64,000 nucleotides of DNA from Enoplolaimus lenunculus (GCA_030248215.1 JASANG010000065.1:124001-188000); one strand, 5' to 3'; counted from the first letter of the stretch, positions 34,962-46,799 are shown. Translations and numbers: made by a program. Notes: generated by a model from the letters alone, not told the origin.

Positions 34962-35705
34962 CTACACGCAAAATAAATTGTGTTGAAATTTCAAGACTTC
35001 AACTGTCTTAAATTTTCAAGAAAATAATGTCGTGTATTTCAGAAATTAAAATAGCCTTAAACAGCTGAGAAATTTGTGTCTGAGAGATGTAAAACATAAA
35101 TGACTTATATTCAAGAAATTACTATTTACAATATACGAGAAACAAATTTCTTTCTTTCAAGAAATAGCTGTCTTTTATTCAAGAATTGATTTTCTGATTT
35201 TTATGTACGTAAAAAATGGTTTCGTTTTTATTCTTCAGAGAGTATATAAATAATCGAACTTCAAAGATATTTCGGGTTGAGTTCTGGCTCCCCGAACCTA
35301 AGTTTACCACCTGGACGTATCTTAGATGGAAAAATTAGTTAATTTGGTTGAGCTTTTAGCTCTTAATTTTGAACGTGGCTTTTCTGGCAAATCTTGATTC
35401 TAAGACATATATGTTTTAAAAAATCAACAAAACAAGTATTTTATTTCAGCCATATTATTTGTCTTAATATATTTCAGGCATTGTTGTTATTGTGTTTCAG
35501 AAATGTTTGTCTTAATCGTTTATGCAATACATTCCTAAATTTAAAACATTTATAAGTGTTAAAAATTTCAGACACCGATTTCTTAAAAATTTCAGAAACT
35601 AATGTTTTGCATTCAAGAAATATGTCTGGAGTCTAGATTAAGACACAAATGTCTTGAATTTAAGAAAATATTTCTTTAATATAAGAAAATGTGTTTTGAG
35701 TGTAG
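34962..35705. mobile_element. MITE, family E, about 744 bp
   Basis: Ends CTACACGCAAAATAAATTG and TGTTTTGAGTGTAG are inverted repeats. The body is full of short direct and inverted AAGACA / TTTCAAGAAAT motifs. It aligns with 45063-45796 in opposite orientation. No ORF of note. Confidence 0.8.
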
Positions 35706-35953
35706 TAGCGGAGCTAGAAAAAATTATTGGAGGTTTACAGGTCGAGATTCGCGGCACATATATGATCTATTGAGCTGTTTTGTAAATTGTTAAAACAGTT
35801 GAATGAGAGCGGCGACGGACTCAAAGCAGCCACCAAGACTTCGGCCCCCAACAGGGATCAAAAGCTAAAACATTATGTCAAGGTTGATTTAGTAGCGTTT
35901 GGCTTTTTGCTTGCTACGATCGGGAGCAATTTTACGATTCATATCTCGTGGTC

Positions 35954-36099
35954 GGCCAATGAATGGAGAAGGACCATAATAGTAGTATAAACATATTACT
36001 AAAACCCAAGCCTAAGCAAAAAATAAGCCTAAAGATTAAGCTTACTCTATTGCAGGTCCCACAGAAAAACGTTCCGCCACTGATCTTTTTACATGCGCC
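35954..36099. mobile_element. MITE, family A, worn copy
   Basis: GGCCAATGAATGGAGAAGG at the left; CCCAAGCCTAAGC, TTAAGCTTACTCTATTGCAG and ACGTTCCGCCACTGATCTTT to the right. Confidence 0.75.
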
Positions 36100-36490
36100 A
36101 AACTGTGTAAAATTTTGGTATACCTTGTATTATTATGTTGTTGGAGACAATTAGCTTAATATATTCAACTTTTACTCATTCAATCAACGCCACCGATGTC
36201 GTATTAAAGGAATTTTATATAGGAAATGTTCTTACGTGTTTCGGTTTTCACAAATATTTAGTGCGATGCATCGGCGATATTTAATGATGCCTTCCTGGTT
36301 TAAAATAACATTATTTTTATGGAACTGTAACACCGCTCGGCACGTAAAGTAAATCATAAGCCGAAAATACGCGATACAACTTGACTTTAACATTTTAATA
36401 AAGTCATCAATATTGCCAAAAACAGATTAATCATACTCGTAATATTTTGTTCATTTGTTTGCTGTAACATCTTTTGAAAATTGACCATGT
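36100..36490. other. No gene or repeat recognised
   Basis: AT-rich sequence; nothing could be supported. Confidence 0.35.
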
Positions 36491-36492
36491 TT

Positions 36493-36670
36493 GTGTCAGC
36501 GTTGCCAAAGGCGAGGCCAGTGAAGGGCTGATGCCCCCATGGAAAAGTATTACCCCTCATAGAAAATTTTCAACCTTACTTGTATAAGTCAACGAAAATC
36601 CTTGTATGACCATCCTAAAACAATTTTTAGCCCCCCTAAGGAAGGCTAGCTGGCTATACGAGCCTGTATA
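36493..36670. mobile_element. MITE, family H
   Basis: GGCGAGGCCAGTGAAGGGC, then AAAATTTTCAACCTTACTTG and CTGGCTATACGAGCCTG align with 49655-49825 and 56113-56318. Confidence 0.65.
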
Positions 36671-37200
36671 CTTCTTAAGCATTTAAATCGGTTGCTAATT
36701 TTCGGTTGTTTAAAATTTGTTTTTCAAATAACTTTTATTTGAAATGAGGAATGCAGTTCTAAACCTGACGCTTAATAATATTTTGGTAAAAGTTTGGAAA
36801 ATAATTTTAAATACCAAAGTCAATAAACAAAATGCGCGTTTACGCTGTTCACTGTTGTAGCGGGCGTAATGCGTAATGCTTACGGTAGGTACTAGCGGAT
36901 CAAGAAGCGAATGATAAGGTCCGTACCTTACAATTTTTGCTATTCATAACATTTGCCAGCTCGCACCCCCGTCAAAAACATTTGTATACGCCTCTGACGG
37001 TAGGTCAAAGTTATTGATATTTACTAGTATAACGGTAATAAATTCAAGTTGATTTTGAAAAACTTTCTATCTTTGCCAAGGATCAATTGTGAAAACATTC
37101 CTAATCAATCAAGTAATTTTAACATTGTTTGTGAGTAAAAAATTTTACTTCCTACGCTCCACTATGGATCCTGATGAAAACAAAATCCATAAGTTTACTT

Positions 37201-37380
37201 GGGCCCATGCAAAAAGATCATGGACAGCACGGTTTACTGTGGGACTGCAATAGAGTAAGCTTAAGCTTAGAGTAATTTTTTACTTAGGCTTAGGCTTAAG
37301 GTTTAAGCTTATTCTTACGCTTGGACATAAGCTCAAGAATACGCCTTAGGCCACTGTAACCGCACTGTTCTAAACATCGG
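37201..37380. mobile_element. MITE, family A
   Basis: GGGCCCATGCAAAAAGATC at the left, then GTGGGACTGCAATAGAGTAA, CTTAGGCTTAGGCTTAAGG and a worn right end near CACTGTTCTAAACATCGG. Confidence 0.7.
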
Positions 37381-37668
37381 TCAATATTTATAGATAACCT
37401 AACCACTAAATGGCTCTCAATACCGTTAAAATATGTAAAAAAAATTGTGTTTTGATTTTAATGTACGAAATCACGGCCGACTCTTTTATATCATCTTTCG
37501 CACGTTTCGAAATTTTCAGATTTAACCTGATAAACTAGGTTTAAGCTAAGGCTTAGACTTAGGTTAGTAGAAGTGTACCAGAACAATAGTGTAAAACGTA
37601 ACAATTGAGTTTTAACTAATCGTGGGGAGACAACCACGGCAAAGCATCATTTAAACCGATCGTATAGC

Positions 37669-37671
<3 letters not shown>

Positions 37672-37747
<76 letters not shown>

Positions 37748-37754
37748 TATATAT
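37672..37754. repeat. (AT)n microsatellite, about 83 bp
   Basis: An uninterrupted AT dinucleotide run except for one phase slip at 37740-37741. Confidence 0.98.
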
Positions 37755-37964
37755 TATAGCAAGTACAACTAGCACTTAGTTCTTACTAGTTGCGTTAGTT
37801 AAAAACTAAACCGTTCATTTATCATTTCTAATAAGCTTTCCCTTCGCATTAATGCAGTTCCATACCATCAAGGCACACTGTTACTACCTTGTAGTTGCTG
37901 TCGAACAACAAAGTGGAAACCGCCGTGCTCATGTTTTAAATTTGTGCCAGCATAGCTTCCATTA

Positions 37965-38265
37965 TCACCCATGGTCCTAGGGGACCCACAGTGGTGATCG
38001 GCCCATCGCTAGAAAATCTTTATCCCACCCAAGAAAAGTTGCAGTCTTGCTTGTGAATGCTCTGAAATCTTTGAATGACCCTCCCAGCAATTTTGCCCCC
38101 TCCCATTAGCGTTAGCGTCCGCGCAAAATTATGTTTGGGGACAGAGCACCGAATATTTTTTAAACGCCCCAATAATTGCAACTCAAGATTGTTCAAGCAC
38201 CTGCCAAATTTGGGGAGGGGGCACGACCTTGTCAATGCCCCCCAGTGGGAACACCCGTGTCCATT
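37965..38265. mobile_element. Worn family H-like element
   Basis: GTTGCAGTCTTGCTTGTGAATG, TTTGAATGACCCTCCCAGCAA and TTTTGCCCCCTCCC recall the family H interior (CTTGCTTGTAAGTCATTGAA, TTTGAATGCCCC). Ends are not recognisable. Confidence 0.4.
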
Positions 38266-38289
38266 TTAGCCTGTTGAGCTGGCTACGAT

Positions 38290-39010
38290 TTTGTTTCCAT
38301 TAGTCTCCTATGTGTAGGTGTGCATTGACTCACGTGACTACGCCATTGGTTTGGCATTTTTACTTTGAAATTAGTCAAACTCTTCAATAAAATAACGTGA
38401 CATTTATCATATTTTACCAGTGCAAAAACCAAACTGCTATCCAAGAGTTCGATTTACATTTTTAGTTCTATTGACTATTAATATACTGCAGTAATCGGTT
38501 TTTATTATAGTCGTTTAAAACGCTTTTCCAATGAAAACCGGACAATATATGGTTAACTATTGATTGGGGTTAGGTTTGACGATGTGGAAAACTAAGGATC
38601 GGTTCGGATTGGGTTTAAGAAGAGACTTACCCATGCTTAAAAGTCGTTTCGTAAGTCTTCATTTTAACCTTAGCCTAAGTCTTAAAATTAAATGTGTGAA
38701 TGTGTACAAAACCCGGCGATTCTTTTTACATATATTTAATATACAACAAGCATATCACTTCAACTCTCCAACCGCTGTTTTTGAAATTTCAAATTTTAGC
38801 ATTAGGTTAGCTTATTAAACTTAATTTTTTATCTAACAGCCACCCACGGGAAATTTAGGCCAACATCAGCTTTTTGATTTTTGAGCGAGAAGCTAGTGAT
38901 GATTTTTGTACTCTACCTCAACTGAAGGGTATATACAGCGTTCCAGTGTGCCCCACATGGTCATTACCAGGAGGAACACGTACCAAACTGTCCTCCTATT
39001 TTTACTGCTG
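38290..39010. other. No gene recognised
   Basis: A fragment near 38655-38690 (AACCTTAGCCTAAGTC) may be a family A remnant. Nothing else supported. Confidence 0.35.
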
Positions 39011-39264
39011 CACTGTAAATTCCAATGAGTTGATTAATCAATTCAGCTAGCGAGTTGGTTATTTCTTAATTAATATTAGTAAACATTAACTCACTCTGAA
39101 TCGAGTTCATGATCAGTCTGAGTTGTGTTGACTCTGTGTGAATTGACTAATTAACTCAGAATGAATCGAATCTAATGAAAATTCTGAATTGTGAGCGTTC
39201 TAACTCAGACTGAGAGTGATTCAATTCATTCTGAATTAAAATCAATTCACTGAAATTTACAGTG
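39011..39264. mobile_element. MITE, family F, palindromic
   Basis: Ends CACTGTAAATTCCAATGAG and CACTGAAATTTACAGTG; the whole element repeats GAGTTGATTAAT / AACTCAGAATGA motifs on both strands. Related copy at 56539-56790. Confidence 0.85.
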
Positions 39265-39488
39265 TGAGCTTATTTACTAGAACATATTTCATCGTGCTTC
39301 CTCAAGCAAGATTTTTTGTAAAGCACCTTGGCTCTTGTATATATGAGTTGTGCAGCGGTTAACACGGTCAGATTTCCACTTTTTTAGTATATTTTAGCGT
39401 AGAAAAACGCTAAAATCGCTGGCAACTCAAAACATAGCATTAAAATGCACTAATATTAATAACTTATAAATAATTTGTTGCTTTAATT

Positions 39489-39691
39489 GGCCAATGTAAA
39501 GAACAGGGGCGGAACAGTTACATAAGCTTATTCTTAAGCCTAAGCCTAATCCTAAGCGTATGAATGAGTTTATTCCTAAGTCTAAGCCTATTAGCTTAAG
39601 CCTAAGCCAAACAAAAAATTAGTATAAAGTTTAAGCTTACTCTATTGCAGTCCCACAGAAATACGTTCCGCCCCAGATCTTTACATGTGCC
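39489..39691. mobile_element. MITE, family A, perfect 8-bp duplication
   Basis: Starts GGCCAATGTAAAGAACAGGG and ends CCCAGATCTTTACATGTGCC. CTTTAATT lies directly outside both ends (39481-39488 and 39692-39699). Inside are AAGCCTAAGCCTAATCCTAAGC arrays, i.e. TTAGGC on the other strand. 203 bp. Confidence 0.95.
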
Positions 39692-40000
39692 CTTTAATTT
39701 ATGGTTCATTTTAAATTGAACACGTTTTGTAGCAGTTTTCGACCCAGGCCATGAAAACCCGTTGGCCGCTCTATGTTAAGAGCATATTCTCAAAATGCGT
39801 GTGACATCTATCAGCAGTCAGCAACTGCTTTCAAACTCATACATTTTTACAGTTGCGGACCTCAAAATTTGCACAGAAATACTTATGGCAAACTAAATCG
39901 AGAAATGTGCTGAATTTTGAAGTAGCCAGTCACAGGTTTGAAAGTTAATACTTCTATCACCAATTGCTGATAGGCGCTACACCTGTTTGAGAAGAAAGGG

Positions 40001-40085
40001 TACTGTAGGGACCCTGAATAAGAGGGGCTACTAGAAATAGGGGTCCCAATTTTGAGTCCCCCAACATTTAGATACCGTTAGTGGA
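40001..40085. mobile_element. Family G MITE, deletion remnant
   Basis: TACTGTAGGGACCCTGAATA and AGAGGGGC, joined to GGGGTCCCAATTTTGAGTCC, which belongs near the other end. Confidence 0.7.
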
Positions 40086-40308
40086 TAGAGTTCGTATATC
40101 CTAGAGTCTATAAAAGGTACCGGAACAGAAAAATGGCCAAGACTTCTCAAATATGTATCAGACACTCAGACAACCCGCGTAAACCTTAATATTTAATCCA
40201 ATCAAAAACATTAACAGACATAGCAATGGTCAAATCTGTTTATTTAAAATAGGCAAAATGTAACATCGTTATCTTGTAATTATTGTAAGAATTAACACTC
40301 TTTATTAA

Positions 40309-40571
40309 CCCATTCTCACATGAATATTTTCTATTTCCCCTGAGACCTACTTTTATGCTAGGATTCGAACTCCAGTGACTGGAGTGGGAGGCCTATACCA
40401 TTACCACTCAGCTATAGGAGCTTGACGCTCGAGCCCGAGGGGGCTCTCACGTCTTGTGGTGATTTAGTACTATGTATACGTGTTGCAATTGTTAAACACG
40501 GTGCTATATATACTATTTAACGCATATACACTGCGCTGAGTTGCCTACAGGCAACTCAATGTGAGAAGGGG
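40309..40571. mobile_element. piggyBac-like MITE carrying a tRNA-Gly-like segment
   Basis: Ends TTAACCCATTCTCACAT and ATGTGAGAAGGGGTTAA are inverted, with TTAA at 40305-40308 and 40572-40575, the typical piggyBac target. On the minus strand, 40364-40434 reads TATAGCTGAGTGGTAATGG, then GGCCTCCCAC and GGAGTTCGAATCC. Box A, box B and a Gly(CCC)-type anticodon region are visible, but the T stem does not pair, so it is not a working tRNA. Confidence 0.8.
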
Positions 40572-40579
40572 TTAACAGT

Positions 40580-41486
40580 GCAGCAAGTTAGCCGTTTAAT
40601 ACAATGATTTGTAAATCTAATGCAGTGTCACATTTTTAGTGTGTTTCCGAAATCTGACAATTGTTGACCAAACGCTATACTGCGTAAAACCAGATGCGTA
40701 AGCCAAAATTTCATTTCGGAATTTCATTAATTATTTTGATAAATTTTTCCCCATTGAGCGTTAAAATTGATTCCCTCTAAATCCATAGCGGTTTGTTTTC
40801 CTTAAGCCTGATAAAAGTGATTTGCTTGATCTTTGACAAATTTATATTTTGTAAATTTTCACCGGATGCAAACACTTTGTCAACTGAAAAATCCATTTAG
40901 GGTTTGTCCCCGTGAACGAAACGAGCTTCAAGCTTAACGCTTAATTTTTTTAGTTGTTGGCGTTATTGGTTAAGTTTCTGCATATCTTACAGCCACTGAT
41001 CCACATGACCATAATCTTGATATATATTTATGAAATATGTAAAGCTCGTAATCAAACCTTATAACCCAGTCCTACTGCCGCAGATGTGTCAAGTGAGCAG
41101 TTTTATAGCGTTTAAAACACATACTTTACGCCGTCCTTGCGTATTTGTCCGTGTATCGGTAGAGCCAGCAGCTTAACTGAAGCGTTAAACTGTTTTGAAT
41201 GAAGTCTCCTATCCGTCAGTGTAATATTTTATTATATCCATGCGTAACTAAATTAGCTGTTCTGTCTAGCGATCAAATCAAGGCTGTATCTACTAGTGTT
41301 AATCCAAAAATTTAACGGGTTTAGAATCCGACTTTAGCCGAGCACAGGGTTCCCTCGTTGGAGTTTGGTGTTAAACATCGGTGAACGGGTGAAAAAACAA
41401 TTTCAAAACGCATCGCCGACTTTAAGATAGGATGTTTATGGCCGACCAACCTAAATTTTCCTTCTTTTAAATAAATGACTCGACCT
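40580..41486. other. No gene or repeat recognised
   Basis: AT-rich sequence of about 0.9 kb without supportable features. Confidence 0.35.
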
Positions 41487-41494
41487 GCTCAGTG

Positions 41495-41838
41495 TCATGG
41501 TATAACCGGAGGCCTGCTTCCGGATCCTGTAAAAATCGACCTTTGGCTGCGGATCCGGTAGAATTTCTGCTTGAGTTTCCGATAAATTCGGTAATAAACT
41601 TTTGGCAATATTTCTTGCTGAATTTATTTGTTTGGTGCTTTTTGTTTTAACTTTTGGTACAATTTTGGGAAAAATTTACACAGATGTCGTAAATATAAGC
41701 GTAAAAACGAAAGATTTAACAACACCTACAGATATATATGCTAAAATTAGCAAACTAAACATAAGTTTAACTGCCTAATTTCGCCTTACCTCCGGATGCA
41801 CCTCCGGTTCCGGTATTTTTCACCTCCGGTTGCATTCA
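41495..41838. mobile_element. MITE, family B (CCTCCGG subtype), perfect duplication
   Basis: Starts TCATGGTATAACCGGAGG and ends CACCTCCGGTTGCATTCA. GCTCAGTG lies directly outside both ends (41487-41494 and 41839-41846). 344 bp. Confidence 0.93.
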
Positions 41839-41846
41839 GCTCAGTG

Positions 41847-42479
41847 TAGATTTAATACCGATAGAATCTGAAATATTGCAGATAAAATCGGCAGTCTACA
41901 GTTCAAAACATTCTATTTTTTCACATTTAACGTTTGTTGAGTTCGAAAATTTACTATCCGTGTTATATTTAAGCGGTCACAACTAAATCAAACCGTTAAT
42001 TGACACGCTATTTCTAAGTCTACTCATGCATATGAATATATTTTTCGTTCTGAAAAACATAAATGATTTCAACCTGTCTGAGCTAAGCTAATTAGTACAT
42101 ACTTCAGGATGTATTTCTAAAATTAATTGAAGTACAAGACGCAAATTAAAAAAAACTGCTACCGCAGTAACACTGTCTATTCTCCTATTACCTTAGCAAC
42201 ACATGCATGGTTTAAACGTGAATTGACCGTTATGCGCTCTCAGAATGCTTATAAAACACACCGATCTATATAGACTGCTCATTTAATTGCAATATTATAC
42301 TAATTTAGTACAGTTGTAAGGCCAAGTATATAATGCGTACATTGTAAAATTATTTCCCGTCGACGCAAATTTCTTCGTCAAAATGTTCTGCGTGATAGAA
42401 AGAGTGAATTAGGCCGGATCGCTCAAGTGTTGTTAACACGCTGATTGCACGCCAATAAATGCGCTGTCAACCGTATTCG
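41847..42479. other. No gene or repeat recognised
   Basis: AT-rich sequence; nothing could be supported. Confidence 0.35.
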
Positions 42480-42484
42480 TTGCT

Positions 42485-42645
42485 GGCTTGTGACACAGAC
42501 GATGGGCAGGCAGGGTCAGTAAAAATCCCTGGAAAATTTTTGCGTCCCATGACAAAGTTTTAGTTTTGAGCTGTGTGTAATCCGTGCAACCCTTTTCTGA
42601 AAATTTTTTAGCCTCCTTAGCATGGAGAGCTGGTCACGGGGTCTG
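42485..42645. mobile_element. Worn family H MITE
   Basis: TCCCTGGAAAATTTTTGCG, TTTTAGCCTCCTTAGCATGG and GAGCTGGTCACGGGGTCTG recall family H. Confidence 0.5.
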
Positions 42646-43298
42646 ATTCGTGGTTTGCAGCGGTGGGGGGCTCGGAATTTAAGCTAATTAAACAAGGATT
42701 ACTGTAAATCTCTGGTAGCATTTTAGTTGTACTGGTTGTTTCAAACTGTTGCCATGAACTTGGGCTGTTGAAATTGGGGTAAAAACGATTTAACCGTTTC
42801 ATTTTGAAATGACATTTCTAAAAGTGTAAGCGAGCGAAATTCTCGTAATAGTAAAAATGCCAGTATACAAGTAGGAATTTTAGGTTTGATTTGGGTATAA
42901 TCTTTTATTTTAAACATTCGTGTTGCAATTTTAATGCTAATAGGTTTAGGCAAAAATCTTAGTTCAACTGAAGGTAAAACGATGAGTTTTTCGTTGTTTC
43001 CACTACTTGAGCATCGCCAGGATTTGGCAATAGAGTGAAGTGCGTTCTATAAAAATTTCGAAGCGGCAGGTTTGTTGTGTTGCAAACTGAAACCGTGTCT
43101 CAAAACCGCGGTGCAAAAATTCCGAACGGTGGGCGGGTTTGACGCTTGAAACTTGTCTGTCGATTACGCACTTGTTTTCACTTTTATTTAGAATTATTTT
43201 GATTTCATTCCGATACATTTTTTGGACTGCATTATTTTTGGTACTACCGATAAATAACTTAACAACCGGTGCAGCAGTTATCACAGGTTCCAAACAAC
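42646..43298. other. No gene recognised
   Basis: Several minus-strand frames (42617-43305) have no domain character. Confidence 0.35.
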
Positions 43299-43878
43299 GG
43301 CCCATGTAAAGATCAAAGGAGGAACGTTTTTCTGCGGGACAACAACAGAGTAAGCTTAATCTTTAGACTATTTTTTTGCTTAGACTTAGCTATAAACTCA
43401 TTCTTACGCTTAGGCTTAGGCTTAGGAATAGGCTAATTTTTGCTTAGACTTAGCTATAATCTCATTCTTACGCTTAGGCTTAGGCTTAGGAATAGGCTAA
43501 TTTTTGCTTAGACTTAGCTATAATCTCATTCTTACGCTTAGGTTTAGGCTTAGGCTTAGGAATAGGCTAATTTTTGCTTAGACTTAGCTATAATCTCATT
43601 CTTACGCTTAGGCTTAGGCTTAGGCTTAGGAATAGGCTAATTTTTGCTTAGACTTAGCTATAATCTCATTCTTACGCTTAGGCTTAGGCTTAGGCTTAGG
43701 AATAGGCTAATTTTTGCTTAGACTTAGCTATAATATCATTCTTACGCTTAGGCTTAGGCTTAGGCTTAGGAATAGGCTAATTTTTGCTTAGACTTAGCTA
43801 TAAACCCGTTCTTACACTTACGTTTAGGCTTAGGCATACGCTAACACTACTGTTACGGCCCTATGCTATACAGTGGCC
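43299..43878. mobile_element. MITE, family A, expanded by an internal minisatellite
   Basis: Starts GGCCCATGTAAAGATCAAAG and ends with CTACTGTTACGGCC and a second GGCC. Inside, 43365-43835 holds about seven units of 64 or 70 bp: AATAGGCTAATTTTTGCTTA, GACTTAGCTATAATCTCATT, CTTACGC and three or four TTAGGC hexamers. GGCTAA anchors fall at 43431, 43495, 43565, 43635, 43705 and 43775; the single 64-bp step differs by one hexamer. Confidence 0.93.
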
Positions 43879-44465
43879 TAAAATAGTGTCTTCAGATTCA
43901 ATTTGCCATGTTTAGTTATTTATTAATGTGAAATCTAAGAATAAATGTTGTTCTTCAGAACTTTGGTTTACATTTTCAGATTCAACTCTATTGTATTTCA
44001 CATGAGTGAACTTCGAACTAATCCGTCAAATTGTGAACAGTCCTATTTGCACCAGTGAAATATTCAACTGTGCAATTCCAAAGGACAGTAACTTCGGCAC
44101 AGGCCTACTTAGACCTATGGTTAGAGTTGGGCTTAGAATCTTAACTTGTAATTGAACGTGTGCAATTAATTGCCTAGAAAATACTGCATCATTTTTTTGG
44201 AACTTTCTGCCGGCGGAAAATAAGCTTCAACACAAATTTGTTGTGTCAAATTGTAAACAAATCACAAGCTTTGGCGATAAAAATAAACAAAATCATAGTT
44301 TGCCGTTCATTCGAAAACTTAAAAAGCGTTTAAAATATTAAGATTAATGATCTTATGAGTAGTCGTTCATACAACATCACGTTTGTTCTGCCAGTGTCAG
44401 TTTGGCATAGCGTAAATTTCGATAATCCACTAAGATACGGCTTGCATATCCAGCAGTATTTTATA
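43879..44465. other. No gene or repeat recognised
   Basis: AT-rich sequence; nothing could be supported. Confidence 0.35.
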
Positions 44466-44738
44466 CACTGCAAAAAATGGTGAGTCCAATTGACTCTTTC
44501 CGAAACAGGGTTTTACGGACTACACAAATTGAGTCAAATTCCAATGCGCCAGAGTCAAATTCCACTCCGTCAGAGTCAAATTGGACTCCGCCAGAGTCAA
44601 ATTCGACCCCGCTGGAGCCAAACGTGCTACTCAGTGAGTCGAATTTGACTCTGGCCAAGTGGAATTTAACTCAATTTGTGTATAGTTTCGAAAAGCCTAT
44701 TTCGGAGAGAATCAATTTGACTGGTCATTTTTGCAGTG
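44466..44738. mobile_element. MITE, family D, TA-flanked
   Basis: Ends CACTGCAAAAAATGGTGAGT and GGTCATTTTTGCAGTG, flanked by TA on both sides, as in Tc1/mariner-type elements. The body repeats GAGTCAAATTC / GAATTTGACTC, so each strand gives a long frame that is not a gene. Confidence 0.9.
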
Positions 44739-45062
44739 TATATTCATTTATAAAGTATCAAATTATGCAGCCAAGAAGAGCAACAAAATACCAGTGTTTC
44801 TGCTCCAAAGTGTTTGTATTTCATAGTTTAAATTCAGCTTTCGCTAGCAAAGAAATTTGATTTCAAATTATTTTCGTAAACCATGCCTTCTTGCGGATAA
44901 TAAAGGTTCATCGGAGTTTAAAACACATCTGCAATATTATTTTGTAACTATTGATTCGATTACCTTCCTCTATTCCCAAGTGCCACTTTAATATTGGGCT
45001 GTTGCATGAAGATAAGGCTTTTACGAAAAACAAGTAATGTTATATATTAGCTGACAGTGTGA
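44739..45062. other. No gene or repeat recognised
   Basis: AT-rich sequence between families D and E. Confidence 0.35.
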
Positions 45063-45796
45063 CTACACACAAAAAACATTTTTTGATATTCAAGAAATAT
45101 TTTCTTCAATTAAAGACAATTATGTCTTAATCTAGACCTCAGACGTATATGTCTTGAATGCACGACATTAGTATCAGAAATTTTTCATAAATCTGTGTCT
45201 GAAATTTTTAACACTTAAATTTCTTAAATTTAACAATGTGTTTCAGAAACGATTAAGACAAATATTTGTGAAATAAAAGACAAATATGTCTGAAATATAA
45301 GACAGATATGTCTGAAGTAAAAGACTTGTTTTGCTGATTTTGGAGACATATATGTCTTAGAAGCAAGATTTGCCAGTGAAGTCGCCTTGAAATTTTGGAG
45401 TTAGCTCAACCAAATCCTATAATTTTACAGCCAAAGATACTTCCAAGATGTAAACTTAGGTTGGGGGAAGCCTGAGCTCAATCCGAAATATTTTTGGAAT
45501 TCGATTATTTATATACTCTCTTAAGAATACAAAACGGAGCAACTTTTTTCAATACATAAATATAACAAAATAAATTATTGATATAAGACACCAATTTCTT
45601 GAAAGAAAGAAATCTGTTTCTTACAAATTACAAACAATAATTTCTTGAATATAAGACATTTATATTTTAACTATTTTAGACACAAATTCCTGAGCTGTTT
45701 AAGACTATTATAATGTCTAAAATACAAGACATTAATGTCTTAAAACGTTGAGAAAGTAGGAGTCTATAAACTTCAAGACAATTTATTTTGTGTGTA
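45063..45796. mobile_element. MITE, family E, second copy
   Basis: Ends CTACACACAAAAAAC and ATTTATTTTGTGTGTAC; aligns with 34962-35705 in the opposite orientation, e.g. ACATATATGTCTTAGAAGC against its reverse complement near 35395-35410. Confidence 0.8.
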
Positions 45797-45889
45797 CTTT
45801 AAGCGAATCTACGACAATTCGTTGACTGACAACTTGACGCCCGATAGTATCCTAAAGCTTATTTTAGTAAATCTAAGCATAAATCGCAA

Positions 45890-46229
45890 ATGCCAGCTCT
45901 GGCAGAAAATTGACCTCCCGGTTGCGGTTCCGATAGAATTTTTGCCGGAGTTTCGGCAATTTCGGTTGTAAAACTTTGCAGATTTTTGCAAAAAAAAAAT
46001 TTTAAAATTGGCACAATATTGAGAAAAAAATTACCCAGATTTCGTAAAAATAACCGTCAAATCAAAACAAAGTTTAAACAACACCTTACAGATATTTGCT
46101 AAAATTAGCAAATTAAACATCATTTTAACTATATACCTAACTCGGCCTCAAAATATCCGCTTTTACCTCCGGATCCGGCAAAATTTGTTGACCTCCATCT
46201 GCGGTATTTTTCACCTCCGGTTGCATCCT
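45890..46229. mobile_element. MITE, family B (CCTCCGG subtype), left end worn
   Basis: GACCTCCCGGTTGCGGTTCC near the left; TTTTTCACCTCCGGTTGCATCCTG at the right. The interior (AACAACACCTTACAGATAT, TGCTAAAATTAGCAAA) matches 41720-41757. Confidence 0.75.
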
Positions 46230-46799
46230 GTTACACACAGGTTCGCATAGTCGCAAATGAACCGTGCTTTTTTGGAGAAGAAAACGATACAAACAACCCG
46301 GAACAAATGGCGAAGTTTAACTAAAAAAACTATAATTTCATTGTTTCTTATTGAAATTTACTTACTGGATTAAGTGTTCAAACCGCAGTGTTTGTTTTGT
46401 TTACATGCCGACTGAATATACATGTGTAAAGGATTATCGCAGTGATCATGACTGCGTTGAAATATTTTGTTTATTATATACATTTCTCAAGACATTACAT
46501 TATTGTAGTGAACGGTTGTTTCATAAGGGAAAAATTCTATATCTTCATTAGCGAATAGGTCACTGTGAATGTTTTCTAATTTTATTTCCACAAAATTTCA
46601 AATGTTTTCTAGTTATTTCTACAAAATTTCAAGTAAAAGTCGTCGTTAACGATTTGTCCAAATTCCGCCCGAAATTATACAATAACAACACAACAGCATC
46701 AGCTCAATCGGAATACGGCAGCCATTCGCATCTATCATTTCGTTGGAACCATGTTCGACGTGCAACGTAAAGATGATTTTAAATTTTAACGATTGGTTA
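46230..46799. other. No gene recognised
   Basis: A tandem-like AAATTTCAAATGTTTTCTAG / AAATTTCAAGT pair occurs at 46590-46635. Nothing else supported. Confidence 0.35.

Noticed and set aside
43365-43835. Interstitial telomere or chromosome end
   Set aside because: TTAGGC runs are interrupted, lie inside inverted transposon ends and recur in dispersed copies.
43365-43835. CRISPR-like array
   Set aside because: The whole 70-bp unit repeats, with no unique spacers, and the genome is clearly animal.
44477-44860. 127-codon frame with repeated ESNSTPPESN-type residues
   Set aside because: It is the translation of family D GAGTCAAAT repeats; the other strand gives a similar frame.
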